A program made the position numbers and the translations under genes. From a virus, in the IMG/VR virus record IMGVR_UViG_3300047548_000772, positions 124,001-188,000 of that record: 64,000 nt of DNA; one strand, 5' to 3'. The notes below the pieces were generated by a model that was not told the origin of the DNA, did no database searches, and saw only the letters and a program-made list of their open reading frames with translations. This document shows, one piece after another, positions 26,726-35,905 of this stretch (the stretch's first letter is position 1; each line of letters starts with the position of its first letter).

Positions 26726-28864
26726 ATGGCAATTAAGATTAATGGAAGTACCGTTATTGACGATAGTCAGAATGGTACACTGACTGGTAGTCAATCAGTA
26801 ACAGGTAATGTCACTGGCGGCAACATTAACACAGCAGGTGTTGTTAGTGCAGGTGGCAACGTACAAGCAGGTAACCTACGCACAGCAGGTTTAATTTCGG
26901 CAACTGGTGCAATCACTGGTGCTAATATCACCGGTGCTAACTTATTAACTGGTGGTGTTGTATCAGCAACTGGTAACATTACTGGTGGTAACTTATCAGG
27001 TACAAACGTCACTGGTACATTGTTAACTGCTGCTCAAACCAACATTACATCAGTTGGTACACTAACATCGCTTAACTCAGGTGCAATTAGTTCATCAGGT
27101 AATGTTACTGGTGCAAACTTAGCAACTGCAGGTGTGGTTAGTGCTGCTGGAACAATTACTGGTGGCAATGTTGCCACAGGAGGTACAGTAAGTGCTACCG
27201 GTAACATTACTGGTGGTAACTTATCAGGTACAAACGTCACTGGTACATTGTTAACTGCTGCTCAAACCAACATTACATCAGTTGGTACACTAACATCATT
27301 AAATTCAGGTGCAATTAGTTCATCGGGCAATGTTACTGGTGCTAACATTTTAACAGGTGGACAAGTTAGTGCTGCCGGTGCAGTAAGCGCCGCATCGTTA
27401 ACTACAACCGGTAACGCTATTGTTGGCGGCAACTTAGTAGTTAATGGTGATTTAGTTTATACTAACGTTGCCACACTAGCAATTGAAGATCCAGTTATTG
27501 GTTTAGGCCGCGGTCCAAACAACACACCGTTAATTGCCGATGATGGTAAGGATCGAGGAACACAGTTATGGTACTATGATACCGCTGAAAAATCAGCGTT
27601 TGTTGGTTGGGACGATTCAGTTTCAAAATTAATTGCTGCTGCTAACGTGTCAATTGCTAATGAAGTAGTAACTGTTAATTCATATGGTTCATTTGTAGTC
27701 GGCGGATTAGAGGGTGCTACTGCAAGTTTAAGTGGCAATGTTGATGCTGGTAATTTACGTACTGCAGGTTTAGTGTCAGCAACTGGTACAATCACTGGTT
27801 CAACACTAACTGGTACAATCTTAACCGGCACACTAAGCACAGCAGCACAACCGAACGTTACTAGTGTTGGTACATTAACATCACTTAACTCGGGTGCAAT
27901 TAGTTCATCAGGTAACGTAACCGGTGCTAACATCTTAACAGGTGGTGTGGTATCAGCAACTGGTAACATTACTGGTTCGTACTTTATCGGTAATGGTAGC
28001 CAACTAACCGGTATTGATGCAACACAAATTCAAAGTGGCACATCAAACGTCAAGGTTGTAAGTTCGGGCGGCAACGTAACTGCAAGTATTGCTGGTACTG
28101 CAAACGTTTTAGTACTAGCAAACACTGGTGCTTATGTAACTGGCGTTGTGAGTGCCTCAGGTCAAATTACCGGCAGTCAGTTTAATGGTTCAGGTGCTGG
28201 TTTAACATCAATTCCTGGTGCTAATGTAACTGGTACCGTTGCTAATGCAACTTATGCTACAAGTGCTGGTAGTGCCACAACTGCTACCACAGCCGGTACA
28301 GTAACTACAGCAGCACAAGGTAACATTACATCGGTTGGCACACTAACAAGTCTAACAGTCAGTGGTGCAATTACTGTTAACAGCGGTGCAGCAGCAACAG
28401 CCATTGTAAACGGATCAACAGATGGTATTGGTAACATTGGTGCATCTGGAGACGGCTTTAACACAGTATTTGCCAAAGCAACTTCAGCACAATACGCCGA
28501 CTTAGCAGAAAAGTACACAGCAGATGCTGAGTATGCACCCGGTACAGTTGTTGCATTTGGTGGACCTGCAGAAGTAACGCTATCTACTGTTGATGCAGAT
28601 CGTCGAGTTGCTGGTGTAGTTTCTACTAACCCAGCATACCTAATGAATGATCGATGCACAGGAACATCAGTAGCAGTTGCACTAACAGGTCGTGTGCCAG
28701 TTAGCGTAGTTGGTACAGTTGCCAAGGGCGACATGATGGTTTCAGCAGGTAATGGTTCTGCAAGAGCAGAACCAAACCCAGCATTGGGTACTGTAATTGG
28801 TAAAGCACTAGAAGATTTTACTGGTGAAACTGGTATTATCGAAGTAGTAGTTGGTCGACTATAA
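26726..28864 (+). CDS. Tail-fibre-like protein, 712 residues, with autocleavage-type C-terminus
   Basis: Starts after AAGGAG at 26710. The N-terminus (MAIKINGSTVIDDSQNG) leads into the same TGGNxxTxGxVSAxG repeats as the giant fibre, then the DPVIGLGRGPNN/DGKDRGTQLWYYDTAEKSAF module at residues about 230-330. The last 130 residues (YADLAEKYTADAEYAPGTVVA, then VVSTNPAYLMN and KGDMMVSAGNG) resemble the peptidase G2/neck-appendage type C-terminal domain of phage fibres and match the end of the protein at 28955. It is a structural fibre component; partner choice is unknown. Confidence 0.75.
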   Translation: MAIKINGSTVIDDSQNGTLTGSQSVTGNVTGGNINTAGVVSAGGNVQAGNLRTAGLISATGAITGANITGANLLTGGVVSATGNITGGNLSGTNVTGTLLTAAQTNITSVGTLTSLNSGAISSSGNVTGANLATAGVVSAAGTITGGNVATGGTVSATGNITGGNLSGTNVTGTLLTAAQTNITSVGTLTSLNSGAISSSGNVTGANILTGGQVSAAGAVSAASLTTTGNAIVGGNLVVNGDLVYTNVATLAIEDPVIGLGRGPNNTPLIADDGKDRGTQLWYYDTAEKSAFVGWDDSVSKLIAAANVSIANEVVTVNSYGSFVVGGLEGATASLSGNVDAGNLRTAGLVSATGTITGSTLTGTILTGTLSTAAQPNVTSVGTLTSLNSGAISSSGNVTGANILTGGVVSATGNITGSYFIGNGSQLTGIDATQIQSGTSNVKVVSSGGNVTASIAGTANVLVLANTGAYVTGVVSASGQITGSQFNGSGAGLTSIPGANVTGTVANATYATSAGSATTATTAGTVTTAAQGNITSVGTLTSLTVSGAITVNSGAAATAIVNGSTDGIGNIGASGDGFNTVFAKATSAQYADLAEKYTADAEYAPGTVVAFGGPAEVTLSTVDADRRVAGVVSTNPAYLMNDRCTGTSVAVALTGRVPVSVVGTVAKGDMMVSAGNGSARAEPNPALGTVIGKALEDFTGETGIIEVVVGRL

Positions 28865-28885
28865 CCTGTAGTTGACTTTATAACA

Positions 28886-28914
28886 TAGGACTGCAACCCT
28901 AAGGTGCAGTCCTA
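28886..28914 (+). terminator. Intrinsic terminator
   Basis: TAGGACTGCA and TGCAGTCCTA form a perfect 10-bp stem around ACCCTAAGG and are followed by TTTCTTT. Confidence 0.82.
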
Positions 28915-28923
28915 TTTCTTTGA

Positions 28924-28930
28924 ATAAATA
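28924..28930 (+). promoter_or_regulatory. Late promoter core ATAAATA
   Basis: AATAAATATACTAG 24 nt before the ATG at 28955, immediately after the terminator of the preceding unit. Confidence 0.55.
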
Positions 28931-28954
28931 TACTAGACTAATTGGGAAGAGTTT

Positions 28955-30829
28955 ATGGGATTAACTAGAGTTCGCGCCTACCAGGTTTCAGACAGCGACT
29001 ACAAACAAGCAGTTCGAGTAATTTCACGTTCTAATGTTACATTAGCTGGCGGCGCACCCTCACAAGTTGACGGAGTTAATCTTGTACAAAATGATCGAGT
29101 ACTAGTTGCAGGACAATTAACCGCTAGTCAAAATGGTATTTACGTTGTCACAACCTTAGGTACAGGCTCAAACGGTACCTGGACTCGCGCAATCGACAGT
29201 AATCAAACTGGCGAAATACAAGCAGGCATGATTGTAATGGTTACGGAGGGTAATCTTTACGACGATACTCAGTGGAAATTGATTACTGATGATCCAATTG
29301 TAGTAGGTACTACACCATTGTCATTTGAACTAAATTCTGCCTATGCATTTAGTACTATCGCTGTTGCCGGTCAAAGCAATATAAAAGCAGATACTGTTGA
29401 CGATACTTTTAATGTTGCAGCCGGCAACAATATCATTATTACAACTGACGCAAACACAAGTACGCTAACCATTGCATCATCTTTAACATCTCTAAGTAAA
29501 ATTACTAACGGTACTAGTAATGTTGACGTATCATCGGCAAACGGTAATGTAACCATCGGTGTTAACGGAACCCCAAACGTTGCAATTTTTGGATCTACTG
29601 ATACCACACTCAGTGGTAATTTATTACCAGCAGCAAATGTTACATATAGCCTTGGGTCAACAACGAACCGATGGAAAGATTTGTGGCTTTCGAATTCGAC
29701 ATTGTATTTGGGTGCTGTAGCATTATCTGGAAATGCTACATCGTTAACTTATGGAAGCAATGTTGTACTTACTAGTAGTAATTCAACAACAATGTCGTTG
29801 TCTGGTAATGTTACTGCTGGAAATATTTTAACCGGTGGGTTAGTAAGTGCAACTGGTTCTGTCACTGGTGCAAATATTACTGGTTCGAATCTGTTAACAG
29901 GTGGTATTATTTCAGCCGCTGGAACAATTACTGGTGCAAATATTACTGGTTCAAACTTATTAACCAATGGTGTTATCTCAGCTGCTGGAACAATTACTGG
30001 TGGCAATTTAGGAATCACTGGTACAATAAGTGCATCGGGTAATATTACTTGTGCTAATGTAATTGCTATAACACATATTGGTAATCTAAGCGGAACATCA
30101 GTAAACGTAAGTAACAACGTCACCGGTGGTAACTTGTTTACAAGCGGCGAGATCTCCGCCGCCGGACGTATTCAAGGCGCTAATGTTATAGGATCTAATT
30201 TTTTAACTACCGGTGCTGTAAGTGCAACAGGTAATGTAACTGGTAGTTATTTTATTGGTAATGGTAGCCAGTTAACGGGTATTGTTGCTACCGCTGGTAC
30301 ATTAATTGAAAATGGAACTAGTAATGTAACTGTAATAAACAATTCTAATATAACTGTTGGCGTAGGCGGAATTAGTAACGTAGCAGTATTCCATTCCACT
30401 GGACTTAGAATCGCAAATACACTAACAGCATTAAACATTGATAGCACCAATGCTGACTTAGCAGAACGATATTTAGCAGATAATAATTATGCAGTTGGAA
30501 CGGTATTGGCAATCGGCGGCACCTGCGAAGTTACACAAAGTAATTCATTCAGTCAAAGTTCGGTGGTTGGCACGGTTTCGGAAGCACCAGCAGTTATAAT
30601 GAACAAAGATTTACAAGGTAACAATGTAGTTACAATTGCTCTAATGGGGCGAGTACCTTGTCGTGTTGTAGGATCGATTGCTCGAGGCGATCTTTTAGTA
30701 AGCAGTAATATTCCAGGGGTTGCCACACGCATGGAATCTTACGTACCAGGGTCTATCTTAGGTAAAGCACTACAGTCTTATAATAGCGACACGCCCGGTT
30801 TAATTGAAATTATTGTCGGTCGGTTATAA
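28955..30829 (+). CDS. Tail-fibre-like chimera, 624 residues
   Basis: The N-terminal 130 residues (GLTRVRAYQVSDSDYKQAVRVI, then AGGAPSQVDGVNLVQNDRVLV) match the giant fibre's head domain. The middle has YSLGSTTNRWKDLWLSNSTLYLG and a small set of TGANITGSNLLTGG repeats. The C-terminus (NADLAERYLADNNYAVGTVLAIGG, then IARGDLLVSSNIPG and the LIEIIVGRL end) matches the 712-residue protein. It is thus a natural combination of one neighbour's start and the other's end. It converges with the Nudix gene (6-nt overlap). Confidence 0.75.
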   Translation: MGLTRVRAYQVSDSDYKQAVRVISRSNVTLAGGAPSQVDGVNLVQNDRVLVAGQLTASQNGIYVVTTLGTGSNGTWTRAIDSNQTGEIQAGMIVMVTEGNLYDDTQWKLITDDPIVVGTTPLSFELNSAYAFSTIAVAGQSNIKADTVDDTFNVAAGNNIIITTDANTSTLTIASSLTSLSKITNGTSNVDVSSANGNVTIGVNGTPNVAIFGSTDTTLSGNLLPAANVTYSLGSTTNRWKDLWLSNSTLYLGAVALSGNATSLTYGSNVVLTSSNSTTMSLSGNVTAGNILTGGLVSATGSVTGANITGSNLLTGGIISAAGTITGANITGSNLLTNGVISAAGTITGGNLGITGTISASGNITCANVIAITHIGNLSGTSVNVSNNVTGGNLFTSGEISAAGRIQGANVIGSNFLTTGAVSATGNVTGSYFIGNGSQLTGIVATAGTLIENGTSNVTVINNSNITVGVGGISNVAVFHSTGLRIANTLTALNIDSTNADLAERYLADNNYAVGTVLAIGGTCEVTQSNSFSQSSVVGTVSEAPAVIMNKDLQGNNVVTIALMGRVPCRVVGSIARGDLLVSSNIPGVATRMESYVPGSILGKALQSYNSDTPGLIEIIVGRL

Positions 30830-31261
30830 TTTTGAATGTTGCTTTTGTATTATAGTAACTTTTTGTTGAACTTCTTCAAAATTAACAGTTGACCACAATC
30901 CTGGATGTAATGGTTTAGGCCAAGTTGTTGCATCCACCCAGGCATACCCAGAATGTTCATGATTTAAGTCAGGCACAAACTCTTTTTCTACCAAGCAAAA
31001 GAAGGTGTGATAACAAAAGTTGTTGTCGTTGCTAGTAAACTTTTCAATAGGCACAAGTTTAATAACAGTAGGCCAAAATCCTAATTCTTCGGTGCATTCT
31101 CTTTCGATAGTTTCTAGTAATGTTTCTTTAGAACGGCTTTTGCCACCGGGTAATCCCCAGGTACCTGCATTGCGTCGATCGTTGCGCAACAGGTACAGGT
31201 AGCGATTTGTTTTAGTACAGTAAAACCATACGCCAACTGCGTTCACAGTACCAAGCTCCAA
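30824..31261 (-). CDS. Nudix hydrolase
   Basis: 145 residues. A perfect Nudix box GX5EX7REUXEEXGU spans residues 40-62 (GKSRSKE...RECTEELGF), preceded by WGLPGG. Nudix enzymes cleave nucleoside diphosphates linked to another group, such as oxidised dNTPs, nucleotide sugars or RNA caps; the substrate cannot be told. The start at 31261 overlaps the end of the gp15 gene by 19 nt, so it is the last gene of the minus-strand gp14-gp15 operon. Confidence 0.88.
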   Translation of the reverse strand: MELGTVNAVGVWFYCTKTNRYLYLLRNDRRNAGTWGLPGGKSRSKETLLETIERECTEELGFWPTVIKLVPIEKFTSNDNNFCYHTFFCLVEKEFVPDLNHEHSGYAWVDATTWPKPLHPGLWSTVNFEEVQQKVTIIQKQHSKL

Positions 31262-32640
31262 TTGCCTGAACGATAAATTCCTTCGTAACTCTTAAGCCAC
31301 TCGCCCTCGGCCCAGCGGTATTGAATGCCGGTGGTTAAGTTAGTAACATATTGTACGTCTGTGTAGTGTTGCGCATCAAAACTTACATTCCATCGAATAC
31401 CGTCGTATTCGATAATGTCATTGGCTTGTGCGTAAAGATAGGTCTCTCCAGTACCGAACCATGCAGCAGCACCTTGGTCACCATCTTCGGCACCGCTGGC
31501 ATTGTTAATTAACAAATAGCGTTGACCTTCTGCTGCCAGCGGCAATCCATTTCCGGGTCCTACTCTTTGCGGATCGATAATAGCATTAACTGGGTCCAGT
31601 GTATTACGTGGAAGTGTGTCTGCATCTACTGTAAACAATAAAAAGCGATCGTCCATTGGATTATAAGAAACTGTACCAACAATAGTGGTACCATCAAACT
31701 CGTTGTCTAAATGTACTTGACTAATACCGTTACGCAATTCACCGTATAGATCGACAACTGTGTGCCATTCTAATAGACTAACTTCGTTTGGTTGAGGAGG
31801 ATTAGTGTTTAGTGGATTACCTGTGTCGATGGCATAAGGCTTCATTATTTGTAGTTGATTACCTAGCAATAGCACTTGGTAATTATAAGGTGTAAACTTT
31901 TGACGAGTACCCATTAACAAATCGCTGTTGTAAATTGCATTGTTTAAGTCACCACCTGCATCGTACACACTCATAACAATCTTTTCAACAACTCCGAGTT
32001 TCTTGACTTTAGCAGGACTTGTGATCCAAATAGGTAGTTCAAATTTTAAACTACAGATGTCGATAGGATCGTCGGTGCCAACCGGGATAGTTCTTGACGA
32101 CCAAGTAACACCTGTTAGTTCAACTACACTTAAACTAGTCCAGTCTAAGAAGTTATCAGTGCTTTGTATTTCCAAAGCAGGGTTAAACAATGTTAAAATT
32201 TGTTCTAACAATTGAAACTTTTGATTTGTGTTCGAAGTCCAAATGTCGAGTTGAATTTCTAAGGTATAAGGTACTGGCATTAATCTTTCGATAGTAAATG
32301 CATTACCTTGAGTAGTTTCGTAACTCTGTGTTTCTTCGTCCCAAAAACGTTGTCGTACACTGGTCTTGTCAACAAAGTATGGCTCTTGAACACGATCTCG
32401 AGCATAGTTCAGGTTAGTAATGTAAAATGTCATCAATGGTGTTGATGGCAAACTGCTTGCTGAGTTATTTTGTAAAACTGTTTGTGCTTGACGGCTGGCA
32501 TCGCCGTAACGAATAGGCACACGTAGTAACGCTAGTGCACCTTCGGCATCGTAGCCGTATTCAACTTGGAAGTTTGTAAAGATACGAGTAAACTGTAGTA
32601 AGAATCGGCGTATCTGATCGTCGTAAAAGAATTGTTGCAT
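31243..32640 (-). CDS. 15: Tail terminator / sheath stabiliser gp15
   Basis: 465 residues, longer than T4 gp15 (272). The N-terminal half has the gp15 pattern: FFYDDQIRRFLLQFTRIFTNFQVEY, LRVPIRYGDASRQAQTVLQNN, then PVPYTLEIQLDIWTSNTNQKFQLLEQILTLFNP. The C-terminal 200 residues are an extra domain ending YRWAEGEWLKSYEGIYRSGNW. The protein caps the finished tube and sheath and joins tail to neck. It lies 3 nt after the gp14 stop. The T4 order 13-14-15 is broken here, with gp13 on the other strand. Confidence 0.8.
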   Translation of the reverse strand: MQQFFYDDQIRRFLLQFTRIFTNFQVEYGYDAEGALALLRVPIRYGDASRQAQTVLQNNSASSLPSTPLMTFYITNLNYARDRVQEPYFVDKTSVRQRFWDEETQSYETTQGNAFTIERLMPVPYTLEIQLDIWTSNTNQKFQLLEQILTLFNPALEIQSTDNFLDWTSLSVVELTGVTWSSRTIPVGTDDPIDICSLKFELPIWITSPAKVKKLGVVEKIVMSVYDAGGDLNNAIYNSDLLMGTRQKFTPYNYQVLLLGNQLQIMKPYAIDTGNPLNTNPPQPNEVSLLEWHTVVDLYGELRNGISQVHLDNEFDGTTIVGTVSYNPMDDRFLLFTVDADTLPRNTLDPVNAIIDPQRVGPGNGLPLAAEGQRYLLINNASGAEDGDQGAAAWFGTGETYLYAQANDIIEYDGIRWNVSFDAQHYTDVQYVTNLTTGIQYRWAEGEWLKSYEGIYRSGNWSLVL

Positions 32641-32643
32641 TGT

Positions 32644-34008
32644 TTAACTCGATGGCTTTCCTGGTGCAACTGGTGGATACGGGTGAGCTGGCTTGTTACC
32701 CCCATTGTCGCCATTATCGGCCATTGGCTTAAGAATCTGGCTAAGGCTTTGACGGCTTGGGATGTTACCCAAATCTGCAGTTGGTGTAGTGTATGTATTG
32801 TTAACAAATGTGCTGCGTAAAGTATTGTTATTCGATCCTGGTGTGAGATCGCTGCGAACCACATCTTCAATCTTGTTCCAGAAAGCACCGTTCCAACGGA
32901 ACAATCTGTTTGGCCAATAATCCAAGCGTAGTGCATAGTCGCCAATTGTTGGATTTGGTGGGAATTGAACTCCTGGTGTGACTGGTAACCCGTTTGGACC
33001 AATTCCGTCGCCACTTAGATAACCGGCGGTGTACCCATCCGAACGTGGAGTAGAAATGCCACTGGTTGTATCGGCATTTGTGTTGGTATAGATTAGTGTA
33101 TCACTAGCATCATATCCGTAAGGATCGCCTGGGCTCCCATCAGGATTAGTTGGAACGATATAAAATTTAACCGCATCGTAACCTGATTTTGGAACTTCGA
33201 TTTCTGCTTGCATTACAATAGCATCATTGAGTTCATAGTCTTTCTTGCGAGTACCTTGAACTTCTTGAATTGTTGGTGGAGTATATTCTTGCCAATAGTC
33301 GGTATCGGTAATTGGAGTGCCCACTGGAACGTCTTGTGTTGCTTGGTAATATTTGTCACCATCAAGTACAATAGTACCTTCGGGATAGTAGTTTCCGTTA
33401 TCCCAAATATTGTCTTCGGCAAATGGCTTGTTAAGAATATCGTTGTATTCTTGTGCGCCAACTAGTGGTGTTGCTTTAACACGCCATAAGTGCGGCAACC
33501 AAGTTTGGCTAAAACCTTCGGAAGCAAAAGCAGCATCTTGAATTACATAATATTTTGGAAGTGCTTTTGGAATCGCTTGATTAAGAGGATTGTAATCTCG
33601 TAAGTTTGGCAATTCTAATACGTCACCGGCCATGAGTTTACGACCAAACTCGGCAATCATTTTGTTATAGTGGAATGTAATAAACAATGTATCATTGTTC
33701 AAAAACAATCCAAACTGACTTAGATCAAAGTCGATGTCTTGTTGGTTATATACACCGCGCATAACATAAACGTTATCATCGTAAACACGATCTCGGTTTT
33801 CGATTAGTAATAAATCTTCAACAAACAGCGGATTCTCATATGAGTATGCTGGTTGCGTAACATCGTTGGTAGTATCTTTGGGCTTTGGACCAAGATATTT
33901 GTGTACATAGAGGTCGACGCCGCCAACCTGATACATTTCGGCAATAGTGCGATCTAAAAAACGGTAGTCATTTTGACGATTCGGGCGGTATAAAGAAAGG
34001 CGAGGAAT
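32644..34008 (-). CDS. 14: Neck protein gp14, apparently starting at AUU
   Basis: 454 residues if translation starts at ATT 34006-34008. The first in-frame ATG (33936) would omit IPRLSLYRPNRQNDYRFLDRTIAE, which reads like the genuine conserved N-terminus and is open in frame. AAGGAG (34016-34021) lies 7 nt upstream of the ATT and inside the end of the homing endonuclease gene. The conserved core includes GGVDLYVHKYLGP, LFITFHYNKMIAEFGRKLMAGDVLELPNLRDYNPL and SEGFSQTWLPHLWRVK. The C-terminal half is longer than T4 gp14. It forms the neck between portal and tail. Confidence 0.75.
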   Translation of the reverse strand: MPRLSLYRPNRQNDYRFLDRTIAEMYQVGGVDLYVHKYLGPKPKDTTNDVTQPAYSYENPLFVEDLLLIENRDRVYDDNVYVMRGVYNQQDIDFDLSQFGLFLNNDTLFITFHYNKMIAEFGRKLMAGDVLELPNLRDYNPLNQAIPKALPKYYVIQDAAFASEGFSQTWLPHLWRVKATPLVGAQEYNDILNKPFAEDNIWDNGNYYPEGTIVLDGDKYYQATQDVPVGTPITDTDYWQEYTPPTIQEVQGTRKKDYELNDAIVMQAEIEVPKSGYDAVKFYIVPTNPDGSPGDPYGYDASDTLIYTNTNADTTSGISTPRSDGYTAGYLSGDGIGPNGLPVTPGVQFPPNPTIGDYALRLDYWPNRLFRWNGAFWNKIEDVVRSDLTPGSNNNTLRSTFVNNTYTTPTADLGNIPSRQSLSQILKPMADNGDNGGNKPAHPYPPVAPGKPSS

Positions 34009-34009
34009 T

Positions 34010-34672
34010 TTAATTCTCCTTTGCTAATTTTTTAGCAAGTTTATTTTTTTGCATAACAGCAGTTCGATGGGCGATTTCTTCTGTAGTCATCTTATACCCA
34101 AATCTCCCATTTTTGCTGCCGACACATTTTCTTTTCTCGATATGTTCGGTCGTTTGTTTTCTACCTTTAGTCGCAATACTTTGTTTTTCTCGAGACTCTG
34201 CTGATCTTGTTTTACCGATCCTTGCTGCTGTTAATTTGGCAATATGTTCGGCTGTTTGTTTTCTTCCAAACAGAGGACTTAATTCCCCGCGCCGACCGTA
34301 CATAGGATTATTTTCCCCTTTAAACTTCTCGCTTTTAATTTTAGATCCGGTAGTTTTAATGTTCTCAAAAATTCTTCCTGTTATTTTATAACGTTCTTGT
34401 CCGGTCCGTTCTCTGTATAACATACAACTAAATGCATTCCAAAGTTGATATTTTTGTTTACCAGACGATACCATTTTGGTTAATAACCAATGAGCAATAA
34501 AATGCTCACGTGCTGTTAGATTAACTAAGTTATTGGGTTCGTCTGACCCCCCTAAACAACGTGGAATAATATGATGTTTTTCGGTGTAAATATCATGTGA
34601 CAATACCCTAATTAACGAACGGTTAACTAGTTGATTATACCACATAGAGTACTTGTTGTTTTCGAATATCAT
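34010..34672 (-). CDS. HNH homing endonuclease with NUMOD3 motifs
   Basis: 220 residues from the ATG at 34672, chosen because the late core ATAAATA ends exactly 5 nt upstream; in-frame ATGs at 34678 and 34690 are alternatives. The HNH core is TEKHHIIPRCLGGSDEPNNLVNLTAREHFIAHWLL. Several NUMOD3-type units follow (GENNPMYGRRG, SPLFGRKQTAEHIAKL, GKTRSAESREKQ, GRKQTTEHIEKR). Its stop lies 1 nt before the proposed AUU start of gp14, and its last codons supply gp14's Shine-Dalgarno sequence. This suggests insertion exactly at the gp14 start. Confidence 0.88.
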   Translation of the reverse strand: MIFENNKYSMWYNQLVNRSLIRVLSHDIYTEKHHIIPRCLGGSDEPNNLVNLTAREHFIAHWLLTKMVSSGKQKYQLWNAFSCMLYRERTGQERYKITGRIFENIKTTGSKIKSEKFKGENNPMYGRRGELSPLFGRKQTAEHIAKLTAARIGKTRSAESREKQSIATKGRKQTTEHIEKRKCVGSKNGRFGYKMTTEEIAHRTAVMQKNKLAKKLAKEN

Positions 34673-34677
34673 AAACA

Positions 34678-34684
34678 TATTTAT
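34678..34684 (-). promoter_or_regulatory. Late promoter core ATAAATA, 5 nt before ATG
   Basis: The reverse strand reads GATAAATATGTTTATG. The core ends 5 nt from the chosen ATG of the HNH homing endonuclease. Confidence 0.55.
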
Positions 34685-34690
34685 CGGCAC

Positions 34691-34719
34691 TTGACTATAA
34701 AATTTTTAACCTGTATAAT
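34691..34719 (+). promoter_or_regulatory. Sigma70-type promoter
   Basis: TTGACT (34691-34696), 17-bp spacer, TATAAT (34714-34719), ahead of the gene at 34750. A near-perfect host-type promoter, implying early expression of a gene embedded among late genes. Confidence 0.8.
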
Positions 34720-34749
34720 TGACCGTATAAGTTAGTGCATGGAGAGCAT

Positions 34750-35895
34750 ATGAACGCAAAACCCAAAAAAACAGTAAAAATGCTGATGCCCAAAACCGCA
34801 GATGTAAAGTACACAGGTTTAGAGCCCGAATGGCCACAGATGCCTGACGCAGAAAAACGCCGTGGTGCAATGCTGAGCACCTTCAATTGGTACAACTACC
34901 ATTATGGTAAAAAGGAAGCCAAGGAGTTTATTATTAGTTGGCTCGAACATCACGATCGTAGCAAGGACGCCAAAGCATTTAAAGCAGTACCTGAGCAAAA
35001 TATCAGTTTGCCAGTGGCTTGGCTGTGCCGTATGAACGAAGTAGGTTTTGTGTTTAACGATGATGATCAAGCAAGTGTGGACAATTCGATTGCCGCCCTT
35101 ATTGGTGCCAACAAAGCTGTTAAAAAAATAGTTGAAGCAGCAGAAACTGCGGCGCCGCGTGTAACTATTCAAGATAGACTACGCGAAAAAGCCTTAGAAT
35201 GTGCTGGCGAAATGGAAGGATTGTTTGATGAGTTTATGACTGCCGGATACAAAATGTCAGCAGACTACAAACCTATTGTTGTAATTCGCAGCATGAATAT
35301 TAGTCCGCAGCATGTTGGCGTGGTTGCTGAGTCGTTTAAAGCACGTTTATCGGAGATAGAAGAAGTTATTCTAGGTAAAGATGAACAACTACTAGAAGGC
35401 TATTCACATCTTAGCAAGGCACAACTTAAAAATATTGTTAAATTCTGCGAAACTGTAATCGGTGATTGCGGCAACTATGTACAAATTAAAAAAGTTGAAC
35501 GCAAACCACGTGCTAAAAAGGCAGTGAGCCCAGAAAAGCAAGCCAGCAAGTTTAAGTACCTTAAGGAATTTGCTGAACTTAAACTAACATCCGAGCATCC
35601 TGCTAAACTTGTCAACGCCAGTGAAGCATGGCTTTACGACACTAAAAAGCGTAAACTAATCCATGTGGTTGCTGACCAACACGCAGGTACGTTTAGTGTT
35701 AAGAACTCGAGCATTATTGGGTTTGACACAGGTCAAAGCACACAAAAGACCTTGCGTAAGCCAGCAGAACAAATCAAAGCACTAATGTCCAGTGGCAAAC
35801 CTGCTGCTCGTAAAACTTATAAAGATATCAAGGCCACAGAAGTTAAGTTTAACGGACGTAGCAACGAAAACCTGATCATCCTAAGGGCCTACTAA
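34750..35895 (+). CDS. Unknown protein, 381 residues, early-promoter gene
   Basis: Starts at 34750 after GGAGAG. The product is soluble, mixed alpha and Lys-rich: WPQMPDAEKRRGAMLSTFNWYNYHYGKKEAKEF near the start, then helical segments. The C-terminal domain has EAWLYDTKKRKLIHVVADQHAGTFSVKNSSIIGFD. It resembles conserved proteins of T4-like aquatic phages found near gp13, without known function. Its own sigma70-type promoter separates it from the late genes around it, arguing for a regulatory or nucleic-acid role rather than a structural one. Confidence 0.6.
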   Translation: MNAKPKKTVKMLMPKTADVKYTGLEPEWPQMPDAEKRRGAMLSTFNWYNYHYGKKEAKEFIISWLEHHDRSKDAKAFKAVPEQNISLPVAWLCRMNEVGFVFNDDDQASVDNSIAALIGANKAVKKIVEAAETAAPRVTIQDRLREKALECAGEMEGLFDEFMTAGYKMSADYKPIVVIRSMNISPQHVGVVAESFKARLSEIEEVILGKDEQLLEGYSHLSKAQLKNIVKFCETVIGDCGNYVQIKKVERKPRAKKAVSPEKQASKFKYLKEFAELKLTSEHPAKLVNASEAWLYDTKKRKLIHVVADQHAGTFSVKNSSIIGFDTGQSTQKTLRKPAEQIKALMSSGKPAARKTYKDIKATEVKFNGRSNENLIILRAY

Positions 35896-35898
35896 TTC

Positions 35899-35905
35899 AT
35901 AAATA
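35899..35905 (+). promoter_or_regulatory. Late promoter core ATAAATA before gp13
   Basis: CATAAATACTGGG, 28 nt before the gp13 ATG. It abuts a leader stem-loop (35905-35933). Confidence 0.55.

Noticed and set aside
32644-33936. Start of gp14 at its first ATG (33936)
   Set aside because: It would drop a conserved-looking 24-residue stretch, and no ribosome site lies before that ATG, whereas AAGGAG with correct spacing precedes the AUU at 34008.
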